Source: Bufo bufo (taxonomy: Eukaryota > Chordata > Amphibia > Anura > Bufonidae). From it: a stretch of DNA of 64,000 bases. Below the pieces are notes generated by a model. That model was not told the DNA's origin and searched no databases. It saw only the letters and a program-made list of their open reading frames with translations. The first letter of the stretch is position 1; every line of letters begins with the position of its first letter. A program made the translations under genes and the position numbers. The stretch spans positions 184,902,156 to 184,966,155 of the forward strand of contig NC_053395.1 of NCBI RefSeq assembly GCF_905171765.1, read 5' to 3'. Shown here piece by piece: positions 10,830-23,045 of this stretch.

Positions 10830-11621
10830 ATGTCGAAAGACACATCTCGTGGTCATGGAAAAGATGTTAGTTTGTTTGAGAAGGGTCAAATCATTGGCAT
10901 GCATCAAGCAGAGAAAACATCTATGGAGATTGCAGAAACTACTATAATTGGGTTAAGAACTGTCTAACGGATTATTAAAACCTGGAAGGATAGTGGGTAC
11001 CCATCGTATTCGAGGAAGAAATGTGGCGGGAAAAAAATCCTGAATGATCATGATCGGCGATCACTTAAACGTTTGGTGAAATCAAATCGAAGAAAAACAA
11101 CAGTAGAACTCAGGGCTATGTTTAATAGGGAAAGTAAGAGCATTTCCACATGCACAATGCGAATGGAATTCAAGGGATCGGGACTGAACAGCTGTGTAGC
11201 CATAAGAAAACCACTAATCAGTGAGGCAAACCAGAAAAAAAGGCTTCAATTTGCTAGGGAGCATAAAGATTGGACTCTGGAGCAATGGAAGAAGGTCATG
11301 TGGTCTGATGAGTCAAGATTTACCCTGTTCCAGAGTGATGGGCGCATCAGGGTAAGAAGAGAGGCAGATGAAGTGATGCACCCATTATGCCTAGTGCCTA
11401 CTGTACAAGCCTGTGGGGGCAGTGCTATGATCTGGGGTTGCTGCAGTTGGTCAGGTCTAGGTTCAGCAACAGTATGTGCTCCAAGAATGAGGTCAGCTGA
11501 CTACCTGAACATACTGAATGACCAGGTTATTCCATCAATGGATTTGTTCTTCCCTGATGGCACAGGCATATTCCAAGATGACAATGCCAGGATTCATCGG
11601 ACTCAAATTGTGAAAGAGTGG
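10830..11621 (+). pseudogene. Tc1 transposase, 5' part
   Basis: The likely start is ATG 10830 (MSKDTSRGHGKDVSLFEKGQ), beginning the paired-like DNA-binding domain. An in-frame stop occurs within the LRTV*RIIKTW stretch near 10965. The catalytic domain shows the first Asp in [11 protein letters not shown] near 11300 and the second in [13 protein letters not shown] near 11575. The third catalytic residue is beyond the LINE insertion. This enzyme cuts and pastes its own transposon at TA sites. The insertion falls within the codons for VKEW, just after the second Asp. Confidence 0.9.
11605..11621. repeat. Left target-site duplication of outer LINE
   Basis: aaattgtgaaagagtgg, matched by 22441-22457 (aaattgtaaaagagtgg) with one difference. 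It lies inside the Tc1 transposase gene. Confidence 0.92.
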
Positions 11622-11650
11622 GGGCGTAGCCGGCACTATCAGCGACCGCT

Positions 11651-12890
11651 ATGATGACCCGTAAGAGGTCCAACCACTTGGGGATTCGCCGTTTGACAGA
11701 CTTTTACTCCTCACAGGAGCCCGGTAGTGGCGCGCTCCCGGCGCGGCCTTCTCCCCAGGGTCTGCAATCTGATGAACAAAGACCTGCTCCGGTGGCAGAG
11801 GTTCATTCACCTCCACGCCAGACTACACCGAGGCCCCCTTCCTCTTCAGGCTCAGACGGAGAGAGAAGCGAGGACGCCCGCCCGACACACCGGAGCAACA
11901 AAGAGAAACAGCGGGAAGCGGCATATGCTGATGCAGGAGATAAAATGGCGCCTGATTCTGCGGTGAGTGTCTCAGAGGTCAATTCGCTGTGTGGTCTCCC
12001 TTGTCAGAGGCCTCCAGTGCCTGCAAACTCAGCCAACCCTCTCCTCACCGAACTTGCTTTAGCAGATGATCCCATGCATGACTTCCCTGCTTCAGATGAA
12101 GCTGCGTCAGAGGGAGTCTTAAAAGCGATGATGTCTGCCCTGCACCCCTTACATCTCAGCTCCACTGGGTAGCCTCAGCCATTACTTCGTTCATAGACGA
12201 CATTGGCACAAGAGTGGACCATATAGAAAATAAGATGAGTGAACTTACTAACTCCCATAATGAGCTAATTGATGCTCACTATTCTTTGCAATAAGAAGTG
12301 GCCCTCTTGAAAACTAAAATGACTGACCTGGAGGACAGGAATAGGCGTAATAACCTGAAATTTAGAGGTATTCCGGATTCGGTGCCGTCTCTAGACCTGC
12401 AAGATACCTGCAAGACCTTCTACATGCTGACTTACCAGATGTAGATCCTCAGTTTTTTCTCATTGATCGCGCACATCGTCTCCCCAAACCGAGGCATGTA
12501 GCGGAAGCTCTCCCTAAATATGTGATTGCTAGAATTCACTTTTATCATGTCAAGGAGGACTTAGTCTCAGCAGTGAGAAGAAATAAGGGTCTGCCACATC
12601 CTTATCAGAAAATACAAATTTATTCTGATCTTTCTCATGCTACACTACAAGCAAGGAAAAACCTCTCTCCTGTAACCAGTGTCCTGAGAGAGAAGAAAAT
12701 TGTTTACAGATGGGGTTTCCCGCTCAAGCTATTGATTTACAAAGATAGCAAAATCCATGTTATTAAAAATGCGGACGAAGGGGTAAGCCTTTTGAAGGAG
12801 TGGAACATCCCGGTTCCCTCCATTGGGGATCACCATAATGCAAAGAATCCTTCTCGTCTGCCGCCGGATTGGTCTACTGTGGGAGATTGA
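11651..12890 (+). pseudogene. Outer LINE ORF1 (coiled coil / RRM protein)
   Basis: It begins [20 protein letters not shown] at 11651 and runs open to 12172. A frame change follows into a coiled-coil stretch and the motif DLEDRNRRNNLKFRGIPDS near 12330-12380, the start of the RRM-like domain. The C-terminal domain at 12522-12890 is open (IARIHFYHVKEDL, IYSDLSHATLQARKNLSPVT, YRWGFPLKL). Proteins of this type bind LINE RNA and form the ribonucleoprotein with ORF2. Stops and shifts near 12180-12480 make it non-functional. Confidence 0.83.
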
Positions 12891-12932
12891 TTTCTCCGTG
12901 TCTAGGTGAATTGGGCTGATCCTACGGACTTT

Positions 12933-12949
12933 AATTCGTCTTAAGGGGG
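12933..12949. repeat. Left target-site duplication of inner LINE
   Basis: aattcgtcttaaggggg, perfectly repeated at 18517-18533. It lies in the outer LINE between ORF1 and ORF2. Confidence 0.95.
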
Positions 12950-13015
12950 GGCGTGGCCTAGCGCCGCATGTGAGAGGAGGCAGCAGAGCGCTCTCCCGGG
13001 CACAATCTCCTGATT

Positions 13016-14180
13016 TTGATCCTGAAATCCCAGATCCTAGCCCAATTTGCCCTTACAAAGTGGTGCTTATCTGCCCTGGAGTCGGATGAACCCTGCTGCG
13101 CCGACATTTCACGGAATAACAAGAATGAGAGCGAGAGGAAGGACGGCCGCCCTGCGGCACGAGGGAGACAAGATGGCGGAGGAGCGGGAGTGAAAGCTGC
13201 AGCAGTGGCTGCGCGGCTAGAACAATTTGCTCGTGTGGACCCGGCTAGCACAGCTATTGCAAAGGCACCGGTTGCAGCAGCAATCGAATCTGCACAGCAA
13301 GGTACAGAGCCGTCCTGGGTGTATTCCCCTATAGCTACAGGCCCTCCTGAGCGCATGGATGGTGTAGGGAGGGACCCCACAGAACATCCCTCAGTGCCTA
13401 CAACGCAGGCGGAAACCGCCATGGAGGGTGAGTCTCCAGGGACACTTGAGGAGTGACTCACTGCAACACCGCTTTGGCCTCTTCGACCACTCAGGTGGGG
13501 AGCCTTAGTGAAAATGTCACATTTCTCATACATGACCTGAGGAAGATGTCCGACCGGATTAAAACAGTGGAGGACCGTGTGAGCCAAGTGGAGGATACTG
13601 TTTCTTCCCTAAAGAAAGACCTGGGAAGAGTGGAGAGAGATGTGGCTTACCTCCTTAGCAAAGCTGATGACTTGAAAAACTTCGGAGGAATAATCTGCGG
13701 CTTATAGGAGTCCCTGAAAAGTCAGAGGGCCCGGATGCTGTGTCTTTTCTGGAGCAATGGCTCTCCTGAAAACTTGGAACTGATTCCCTATCATCTATGT
13801 TTGCTATAGAACGTGCACACAGGGTGCCGTTCAGGGCTCCTCCACCGGGTGGCCCTCCAAGACCCCTTCTGCTTAAATTGCTGCACTTCAAAGATAGACA
13901 ATATCCTGCGGAAAGCAAGAACCCATGATGATCTTCAGATCAATGGCAGCAAAGTTCTCATATTTCCAGATTTTTTGGACGAAATACAAAAGAGAAGAGC
14001 CAAATATATGGATGTGAAACGTCGCCTGCGGTAACAGCAGATTGCTTACTCCATGTTGAATCCGTCGAAACTGAGAGTGGTGGCAAACGGAAAAGGGCAA
14101 ATCTTTGAAACTCCAGCAGCAGCGGCTCAATGGTTGGATTCAACGCGTCTGTCTGAAGATTCCGAGGTGTCCCTGGACTG
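13016..14180 (+). pseudogene. Inner LINE ORF1
   Basis: An alanine-rich N-terminal region (13016-13456) is followed by a clear coiled coil near 13540-13660 (RIKTVEDRVSQVEDTVSSLK). The RRM start (LRRNNLRLIGVPEKSEG) near 13673-13725 comes after a frame change. The C-terminal part continues near 13910-14180 (HDDLQINGSKVLIFPDF, then FETPAAAAQWLDS). Several frameshifts and stops (for example near 13770 and 14035). Role as for other LINE ORF1 proteins: RNA binding and chaperone activity. Confidence 0.8.
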
Positions 14181-14692
14181 AGTCGGGAGCTACGGTGTAA
14201 TTCCCACAGTCGTCCCTAAGCCATACTGAGGGATGATAAGTATTTTATGGACGCCCTCTCTGTTGCTATGGGGGTGGGTGGGGTCCAGGAAGGTCTCATA
14301 TGTTGTTTTCTCTGTTTTTCCAACTTCTGGGGTTATTCTTAAGAAGTATTTCTGATATTGCATGTTGCACCTTATGCGGTTATAAGGGATTTCCGATATA
14401 TATTGCTAACTGTATGGCCCGGGGCAAGGGCTCTGGTTAACGAGGTGTATTACCATTCTCACCACTCGCTACGGGGTGGTAATAATACCATTTCAAGATA
14501 CTTCTCGTACAGTAGCTAGGTATTGTTTTTACGTTCTTGTTCTATCCCCGGAGATAGTTAGGGATATGTGTTCTACTCAGACAGTTTCTTCTGTTCATTT
14601 GGGGAAACCGCACCACATCCTGCATCGCATTTGTCAAAGTGTCATGTATTGTACTAGGGGTCGCTGTCAAGTGATATTCTGGTTTTTGACAC

Positions 14693-17600
14693 ATGGGGGT
14701 TAATATAGTGGCATGGAATGTCCGGGGCTTGGGAGATTCATCTAAGAGATATCCTATATTTATTTCGCTAAAACAGTATTAACCAGCCAAAATTCACCTG
14801 ACTAGGGATTCACTGAGGACGGTGAAGAGGGCATGGGTGGGTCAGGAATTCCACTCAGTATTCTCTAGCCATGCCAGGGGTGTCAGTATCATGGTGCACA
14901 GGCAGATCCCATTCCATTGCTCTGCGTCTAGGGTAGACGTCTATGGTCGCTATATATGTCTGAATTGTACGTTGTACAGGACTACCATTTTATTGGTGGC
15001 AGTATATATCCCTCCACCGTACACGGGAGATGTGCTGCACCAGGTACTGGCATTCTTGAGCGAATCGCCGGACACTCCAGCATTAATTGTTGGGGACTTT
15101 AATATGGTGCTAGACAACAACCTAGATAGGTACAGAGGAGTCTATGACTCTAACACTCAGTCATTATCTGCTATGGCCAGAGTCTTGTCAGAAGTTGGTT
15201 TGAGTGATGTGTGGAGACTGCGTAACCCAACGGTTCGGTAGTTATCTTGCTATTCGAGCTCTCATAACTTGCTCTCCCATATAGATTTAGTACTGGGTAA
15301 TCAGCTAATCCTGAGTTCTATACAACGAGTGGAATATCTGCCACGGAACCTTTCTGACCATTCCCCCGTCAAGACTTTGTGGAGACTTAACCCTTTTTGG
15401 CTCACGCTTCTAAGAGATGAGGAGGGAATGTTGGCAGAAATGCGAGAATTTATGGCATCTAATCTTGATTCAGCATCTGTAGCGGTGGTCTGGGACGCGT
15501 TCAAAGCCTTTGTTAGAGGGGTTTATATACAACGTATCCAACGACATAAATCAAAAAATAGGGACCTTCTTAAGGAGCTGCAGTCTAGAGTAGTCACTAC
15601 AGAAAGAACCTATGTAGAGAACCCAATAACTCAGAAGCAGTCTAATTGGACAGAGGCCCAACAGTCCTATAAAAATCACTTACTGGAAATAGCGGAGCCT
15701 AAATGATATTTCTGAAAGCAAAAATATTTTGAAGAAGGAGAGGCTGTTGGACATATGCTAGCGACGGTGGTCAGAGCCCAGCAGGGAACGTCACAGGTGG
15801 GATGTATCCTAGCCAATGCGGTAAATAGTATCTCGGAAGATCAGGGTATACTGGGTGTGTTTAAAACGTACTATGAATCTTTATATACCTCCAGATTGCG
15901 GTGTAGCAGTAGTGAGATAGAGACACTTCTCACATCTCTAGATTTGCCTAGGTTATCACCGTAACAGAGAGCCAGTTTAGAGGAACCACTATCTCTGGAA
16001 GAGCTTGAGGTGGCGGTACAGGGACTCCCCAATGAGAAAGCTCCCGGGGTAGATGGGATTCCGGGGGAATTCTTAAAGAAGTACAAAGATTTTGTGTTGC
16101 CCCAGCTTCTTAGGGTATTTGAGCAGGCTGTCCTGGTGGGTGCCCTACCTACATCTATGAATGAAGCCATCATAATTGTCTTGTTGAAGCAGGGTAAGGA
16201 ACCATCTGACCCAGACTCCTATAGGCCCATATAGTTGTTGTGTTCGGATGTTAAGTTGCTGGCTAAAGTCTTAGCAAATAGATTGACAAAGGTTATTCTT
16301 AGCCTGATCCATGGAGATCAGACTGGCTTTATGCCAAGAAAATTAACGGCTATCAACATCAGACGACTCTATTTAAACTTGCAGATGTCTGGCACGGCGG
16401 GGGATGGCCGGGCGGTTCTGTCACTAGACGCTGCAAAAGCTTTTGACAGCGCTGAGTGGCAGTTCTTGTGGGGGGTGATGGAGGCTATGGGCTTTGGGCC
16501 CACTTATACATCATGGGTCAGGCTTCTATATGCGCAGCCTAGTGCTGGAGTCCGTGCAAATGGGCTACTGTCAGAACCTTTTGCACTGGGGAGGGGCACG
16601 CGGCAGGGCTGCCCCTTGTCACCAATGCTCTTCGCTTTGGCCATAGAGCCCCTGGCTCATATGATCAGAAGAGATACGCAGATGACTGGTATGGTGCGGT
16701 AGAGGAGAAGATAGCGTTATACATCGACGATATGCTGTTATTTTAAAATAATGTCTCCCTCTCCATACCATATGTCATGCAACTGATTGAATGCTTTGGT
16801 TTTTATTCTGGACTCACTATTAATTGGAGTAAGTCTGTAGTTTTACCTCTGGACCCCCTATTACGGGCCATCCGGGAAAGGATTGCACCTCTGAGAGTGG
16901 ACTCCTCCTTTAAATATTTGGGTGTGGTAGTTTCCCCAAAAGTAAGAGACTATACTGCCCTAAATCTAAACCCATTAATTAACCGATCTTTACAAAAGAT
17001 ATCTGCCTGGTGCAAATTACCGCTTTCGGTTGTGGGGAGAGCCAATCTGATTAAAATGGTGCTTATGCTGCAATTTTTAAATATCCTCTATAATAGGCCA
17101 ATATGGATCCGGATGAGATACTTCTACAAAATACATGGCGTGTTTCGTTCCTTGTTATGGAACAAAAAATCGCTTAGGATTAGGTTAGAGACTCTTCAGC
17201 GGGAGAAGGACAATGGGGGGTTGGCAATCCCTAATCCGTGGCTTTATGTTTTGGCTGCAAAAGCTCAACATTTTAAATCATGGGGGGAGGAGGAAGTAAT
17301 ACCTCGACTGGTTTATTGGTCTCACACTTACTGGAGGGCAGGCCGCCGATTTATATTTTAGAGCTTAGTTCAGATACACGTCCGCCGGACAGTCTTCCTA
17401 GTGTTTTTTTATTTCGAACAGTTTGGCAAAAGCTGAGGGAGATTACCAAGCTTACAGGCTGCACTGCTCTAACCCCTCTGTGGGACCATAATGGTCTGTC
17501 TGAACTGAAAACTCTGGAGGGCTTTGGACTGTGGAGGGATAGGGGAATATATTGGCAGTTGTATACCTCAGGGATTTTTAAAAGCTATGATCAGCTAAAG

Positions 17601-18319
17601 GAGGAGTTTGGCAGCTGCGCCATGCTTTAACGAAACAGGAGAAAGAAATGGATCTTGCCATTGGGGCCTCCTGTATTGCCGACCAAATAAGAAAAGGGGG
17701 AGACACCAAAGGTGTTATTTCTTCTTTTTTTAGACTCCTGTTGTCCTTTTACCAGGACAAATTCCCGCTGACAGTCATAGACAAGTGGGAAAAGGATCTA
17801 GGTCAGATTGACAAAAATCAATGGTCTGAATTGCTAGAGTCTGGACCGCTGTTGTCGCTATGCGAGTCGCACAGACTGTCGCATTTATACTTAGTACATA
17901 GAGTTTACAGAACTCCCTTATTCCTCCACAAAGTGGGGATACGTGACACATCCAATTACCCAAAATGCTCCAGACGCTCATATTATGCATATGTTTTGGG
18001 AGTGTGTGAACCTGGGTTCTTTTTGGAAAGATGTGCTGGACATTATCCATAAAGTTTACCATATTCAGCTCCGATGTGAACCTTTAACATGTGTCTTGGG
18101 TCTCTTGCAGACGGACTCCAAAGAAGGAGTCCATGGGCATACGTAGGATATTGTATAATGCCAGGAAAATGATTGCTAGATATTGAATTCGTTCAGAAGT
18201 CTCTACTAGGACGGAATTTGTTGCCCGTATGAACGAGATCATATGGCTGGAAAGGGGGATATATGTAAAAAGAGGCACAGTCCGAAAATGGTGCGGTTTC
18301 AGGGGAAGGGAGGGGTAAA
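14693..18319 (+). pseudogene. Inner LINE ORF2 (endonuclease / reverse transcriptase)
   Basis: The likely start is ATG 14693 (MGVNIVAWNVRGLGDSSK), the APE-type endonuclease opening. Further endonuclease motifs are ALIVGDFNMVLD near 15085 and LSDHSPV near 15350. RT blocks are NEKAPGVDGIPGEFLKK near 16030, SLDAAKAFDSAEWQFLW near 16425, GTRQGCPLSPMLFALAIEPL near 16600, and the catalytic YIDDMLLF box near 16721. A stop follows that box and others occur at 14780, 15240, 15705 and 16234. The zinc-knuckle region near 17960-18010 is out of frame. Confidence 0.9.
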
Positions 18320-18516
18320 AATTCTTAATGTTATTGCACTGTTGCAATTGTCTTTTTGCGTACAATATGGAACAGATATTATCGATAATGCTTAATGTCT
18401 TTAATGCACCTGCAATGCTTGGATACATGTAAAACCTCCTGTACATGTCTGATTCTTGAATTTTGTACTACTTCCTTGAAAAATCATAATAAAAAATGAT
18501 TTGAAAAAATAAAATA

Positions 18517-18533
18517 AATTCGTCTTAAGGGGG
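18517..18533. repeat. Right target-site duplication of inner LINE
   Basis: Exact copy of 12933-12949. It marks where the outer LINE resumes. Confidence 0.95.
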
Positions 18534-18770
18534 AAAGCTTCACAGTGAACTAATTGAACCCCGTGAAGTTCTTAGGATCCACAACATCTGGGTCCCTGTT
18601 AGAGAATAATGTTCTATATTATGTGTCTGTTTCACGTCATTTTGTTTTGTCTTCTTTATCTCTTTGGGTCTCCAAGTATCTATTTTTCCTATTGGCAGTT
18701 CACAGTATCAGGTGCTTTTATACTGGTCAGAGCATACTTAAGATGGGTTCGGTATAGCGGTTAAAATTAT

Positions 18771-21700
18771 GTCAATCAATGCTAAAGGTCTAAACTCCCT
18801 TTACAAGAGGGCTTCATTGTGAAAGGAGGCCCGTCTTTACCAGGCTGACATAGTGTGTGTGCAAGAAACTCAAACTAAAGCATCCAACATTAATAATAGT
18901 AATAGTAATAGTGGATGAGGGAGGCAGATATCTCATACTAATAACCAGGAGCGGAACAGCTACTCTGACATTGGCAAATATTTACGCTCCAAATAAATCT
19001 CAGATACGTTTCTTGAATAAAATACTGAAGAAGATCAGGAGTGTCCAAAAAGGTTATTTACTTTTATGTGGAGACTTTAATATCATTTCCGACAGAATGA
19101 TTGATTCCACAGGAAGCGACAGGACTTCTTCCCCTACCATTGGTAAATGGTTGGGAGATTCCGGCTTATATGATACCTTCCACTGTCTGAATGCTTGCTC
19201 ACGGGAGTTTACTTACTATTCCCCATGCCACAGATATTTTTCTCGTATTGACTTAGCTGTTGTGGATAGACCTCTGCTCTCTAGAGTATGTGCGGCCAAG
19301 ATAGGAATAACTTCTTGGTCTGACCATGCTCCGATCTTCTGTACTGTTTCCATATCTCCGGCCTCCTCCCCTCTGAGGTCTTGGAGAAATAACATATACC
19401 TGCTCAGACATCACAACTACAAAGGCCAAACGGAGTCCTGTTTAACTGACTATTTTTGCTTTAACAATGTAGAAACTATTAGCCCTTTCCTTCTCTGGCA
19501 AGCTCACAAGGCTACTATAAGAGGAATTCTCCTAAAACAAGGTTCGCATTTAAAAAAACGTAAGGAAGCTAAACTAATGTCACTATTGCTAGAAGTTACC
19601 AAAATAGAAGGCATGCTACGGGACAATCCCTCACTAGACTTACACAGGTCATTAATGTCTCTCCGACATGAAATTCACTCTATTCTACAAATGGATTACG
19701 AGCGTCAGATTACCTCCCTACGCATGTTCTATTATCAATCTTACAGTAAACCTAGCAGGTTAATGGCGAGAAAAGTGAAACCAATGTTGCAAAAAAAATG
19801 TACCATACATCTTAGATGCCGATGGCGTCACCAAACTTTATCACCCCAAAGATATAGCAGATGCTTTTAGCACATATTACACAAGATTATATCATTTTTA
19901 ATTGAACCCTTTGACACCGCAACCCACGACTGAGAAAATAGCATCCTTCTTGGATGCTATTCTGCTTCCCTCCTTAACTGATCGCCAACTTACTGCCCTT
20001 AACACCGCTATCACACAAACGGAAGTCCAGACAGCTATAAAAACTCTTAAACTGAATAAAGCCCCAGGGCCTGATGGCTTCTCAAATGAATATTATCAAA
20101 TGTATGCTTCAGCACTGCTTCCCCATCTAGTAGATATGTTCAATGCTGTCCTAAACGGTCAACAATTTCCGGCAGATATGCTCCAAGCTACAATAGTCAC
20201 CATCCCGAAACCCGGTAAATCGACTGACTCCCCTGCTAATTTCCGCCCTATATCGTTACTAAATAGTGATGTCAAATTGTATGCCAAGATAATTTCTCAT
20301 AGACTCTTGCAGGTTCTTCCACTAATAATCCATAGTGACCAGGTGGGCTTTACAAAAGGGCGACAAGCCTCGGATGGTACAAGGCGTATTTTAGGGATCA
20401 TGCAGAAGGCGGGTGGCTTACGGACGCCTTCTCTGCTCCTTACCCTGGATGCGGAGAAGGCGTTTGATCGCATTTTATTGGGACTTCGCATTCGCAGTCT
20501 TGAGTAAATTTTGATTTCGAAGCCCTATCCTGTATGCTATTCAGGCCCTATACTCCCAGCCCTCGGCCCGGGTTCTAGTTAATGGTACTCTATCCGTGCC
20601 GTTTCCCATCACCAATGGGATGCGCCAGGGGTGTCCTCTTTCCCCTTTTTTATTCCTATTGGTGATGGAGCCTTTTGCAGAAAAGATCAGAATGTCAAGT
20701 GACATTAGAGGCATCCCGATTGGACAACATAAATTAGGTCTTTTTGCGGATGACGTGATTTTGACTCTTTCGGATCCACTAACATCCCTGAGAACAGCCA
20801 TGGATATTATCATTTGGAGAAGTCTCTTATTATAAGATAAATGAGAATAAGTCCCAGATTCTAGCCATTAAAGTCCCGTCGTCATTGCGGGGGGTGCTCA
20901 GAGGAGAGTTCCCTTTTCAATGGGCCACATCCTCTGTAACCTACCTGGGGATCCAATTATGTTTCCCTCTCTCTGGGCTCCTCTCCTGCAATTATGACAT
21001 CTTGCTCCAATCCCTGCAGTCGGAACTTGATAAATACTCCAAAATAGAGCTATCTTGGTTAGGTCGTATAATGATTTACAAAATGATGGTGCTACCGAAA
21101 TGATTAGACTATTTCCGTACCTTAGCACTCCCTGTACCATATACATTACTGCAGAAATTTAAGAAACAAATGCTATCTTACATTTGGGGTAATGGCAATC
21201 ATACAGTAGCCGCCTCTATCCTATTTTCACATAGAGGAAATGGTGGACTAGGGGTACCAAATCTTCAAGCATATTACGAGACGATCCTCTTTAAACAACT
21301 GAGATATTGGTGCAGACGAGAAAATAGCATAGGATGGATTGGAATAGAAAGGGGCCTTAATGCAGATAAACCCCTTGAAGCCCTCCTCTTAACTCATGCT
21401 ATTGATCCAAAATGCCCTCTGCCTTCAGCCCTCCCATTAAAGGCCTTTATCCAAATATGGTTATCTGTACTTAAGAAGACACAACAAACAGATGCTAAAA
21501 AAGAGATTCCCCTACCTTTAGAAATATTAGAATACCTTATACCAGACCTATCTACGGCACTATGGAAAAATAGGGGTATACGCCTCCTTGAGGACTTCTA
21601 TGATGGGGATGAGGTGAGATCCTTTTCCTCCATGCAAGCCCTTTATGCTATCCCTGGAAATAAACAATTTGACTGCCTCCGTATTTCCCAGGCATTGAAA

Positions 21701-22177
21701 AGCCTTTCTTCAAGAAAGGTTTCTCTCCCACTTGCCCTGTATACCTTCCTTTATCTGCCGAATGGCAACACTCCCACTAGAACAATATATAGAAGCATTT
21801 TGGGGGATCTCTCTTTCACTAAAAGAACACACATGCTGAATTGGGAACGAGATCTCCAGCAGACATATCCAAACACAGAATGGCAGGCAGCAATAAAATA
21901 TACCCTCAAGTCCACGGCTTGCTCAAACCTCTTGGAGGGTTATCATAAGCTGTTAACTAGATGGTACTTTACCCCCGCCAGGTTAAATCAATTTTTCCCG
22001 AATGTAGAAAACAGATGCTGGAGATGTCATAGATCCCCTGGTAATTTACTTCACATATTCTGGAGCTGTGCTACACTTAACTCTTACTGGTTGGAAGTAG
22101 AAAAGCTCCTTCAAACCGTAACAGCTATTAAAGTCAAACTATCTTGGTTTCAACCCATTGCATATATGAAAAGTTAA
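18771..22177 (+). pseudogene. Outer LINE ORF2 (endonuclease / reverse transcriptase)
   Basis: It opens near 18771 with MSINAKGLNSLYKRAS and a broken endonuclease start. The open part 18857-19870 holds LANIYAPNKSQ, YLLLCGDFNIISDR and ITSWSDHAPIFC. RT blocks follow: KLNKAPGPDGFSNEYY near 20045, ANFRPISLLNSDVKLYAKII near 20238, LTLDAEKAFDR near 20440, NGMRQGCPLSPFLFLLVMEP near 20610, and LFADDVILTL near 20740 with both catalytic Asp present. A CWRCHRSPGNLLHIFWSC zinc knuckle lies near 22016. Frames shift at about 18850, 19870, 20500, 20835 and 21100. Confidence 0.9.
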
Positions 22178-22440
22178 TTGCGTATCGCAAAAATAATTTG
22201 GGCTCTTTTCTGAAGTGCTGGAGCCCCTGGTTAGAATTCTTTCCGTTGCCACACCTAGACTCAAATTGAATGTATAGACTATGGCTATGCACCTGTCATT
22301 GGAGATCTCGAGAACTGTTTCCTTGTATTTTGTACTTACAATGGTTCTTGATGTGAACACTTTTGAAATCTTGTACTTTCTGTAATGTACCTTTGTCACT
22401 TACTTGAAAAATTACAATAAACATTTAATGTTCAAAAAAA

Positions 22441-22457
22441 AAATTGTAAAAGAGTGG
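22441..22457. repeat. Right target-site duplication of outer LINE
   Basis: Copy of 11605-11621 with one base changed. It directly follows the A-run of the LINE. Confidence 0.92.
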
Positions 22458-22622
22458 TTCAGGGAGCATGAGACATCATTTTCACACATGGATTGGCCAC
22501 CACAGAGTCCAGACCTTAACCCCATTGAGAATCTTTGGGATCTGCTGGAGAAGGCTTTGCGCAGCGGTCAGACTCTACCATCATCAATGCAAGATCTTGG
22601 TGAACAATTTATGCAACACTAG
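22458..22622 (+). pseudogene. Tc1 transposase, 3' part
   Basis: Continues the transposase broken at 11621: [20 protein letters not shown] followed by [10 protein letters not shown], which contains the third catalytic residue (Glu). This makes the family a DD34E-type Tc1. It ends LGEQFMQH with a stop at 22620-22622. Confidence 0.92.
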
Positions 22623-22854
22623 ATGGAAATAAATCTTATGACATTGCAGAAGCTTATCAAAACAATGCCACAGCGAATGTGTGCCTGTAATCAAAGCTAA
22701 AGGCGGTCCAACGAAATATGAGTGTGTGACCTTTTTTTTTTGGTGGTGACTTTTTTTTTTTCGGACAGGCAGTGTATATTTTAATGTAAAAGCGACCATT
22801 CAGAGCCTTTTTACTGGAGACTGTTATTTGTGATATATCAGACAGTTTGTTGTA

Positions 22855-23045
22855 CTTAAAGGGGTATTTCATGCTTAAGTGCTAGCGCATCACTAGGATA
22901 TTCCATCACTGTATGTTCAGTGGGGGTTCAGCTTCTGCGAATGAAGGGGCTGCAGCAGTGATTTAGTGCAGTGTCCTTATCACTATTTTTCCCTGCCAGC
23001 CATCTGGCTGTGCAGGAAACTGTAGCTGGTCCCATTCCTTTAAAT
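22855..23045. repeat. Interspersed repeat fragment (anuran type)
   Basis: It opens with ttaaaggggtatttcatgct and ends ggtcccattcctttaaatgg, with weak inverted ends. No coding content. Probably a small non-autonomous element. Confidence 0.5.

Larger units (their letters stand above)
12950..18516 (+). mobile_element. Inner Tx1/L1-clade LINE, full length but decayed
   Basis: About 5.57 kb, starting ggcgtggcctagcgccgcat and ending in an A-rich tail (aaaaaataaaata). Flanked by a perfect 17-bp duplication. Its order is a 5' leader, ORF1, a 0.5-kb spacer, ORF2 and a short 3' UTR. It has the same general build as the outer LINE but clearly different sequence, so it belongs to a different family in the same clade. 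Multiple stops and shifts exclude activity. Confidence 0.92.
11622..22440 (+). mobile_element. Outer Tx1/L1-clade LINE (host of a second LINE)
   Basis: It starts with ggggcgtagccggcactatc, ends in an A-run, and is flanked by 17-bp duplications, so it is a target-primed insertion with an intact 5' end. Its own sequence is 11622-12932 plus 18534-22440, about 5.2 kb. The rest is an inner LINE. ORF1 (nucleic-acid-binding chaperone) and ORF2 (endonuclease and reverse transcriptase) are both present but broken. The clade is judged from an ORF1 with coiled coil and RRM-like domain plus an APE-type endonuclease. Confidence 0.9.
10670..22774 (+). mobile_element. Tc1-like DNA transposon split by nested LINEs
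   Basis: The left terminal repeat starts cactgcctgtccaaaaaata and the right one ends with ttcggacaggcagtg. TA duplications flank it at 10668-10669 and 22775-22776, as expected for Tc1/mariner. Without the LINE insertion the element is about 1.27 kb. Its transposase is interrupted at 11621 and resumes at 22458. The copy is inactive because of the insertion and at least one stop codon. Confidence 0.92.

Noticed and set aside
12958..13587. 209-codon - strand open frame
   Set aside because: Shadow of the GC-rich 5' leader and ORF1 of the inner LINE on the + strand.
16721..16745. YIDD box considered as a retroviral or Penelope reverse transcriptase
   Set aside because: The surrounding blocks (APE endonuclease, RQGCPLSP) are those of a LINE. 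It belongs to the inner Tx1/L1 element.
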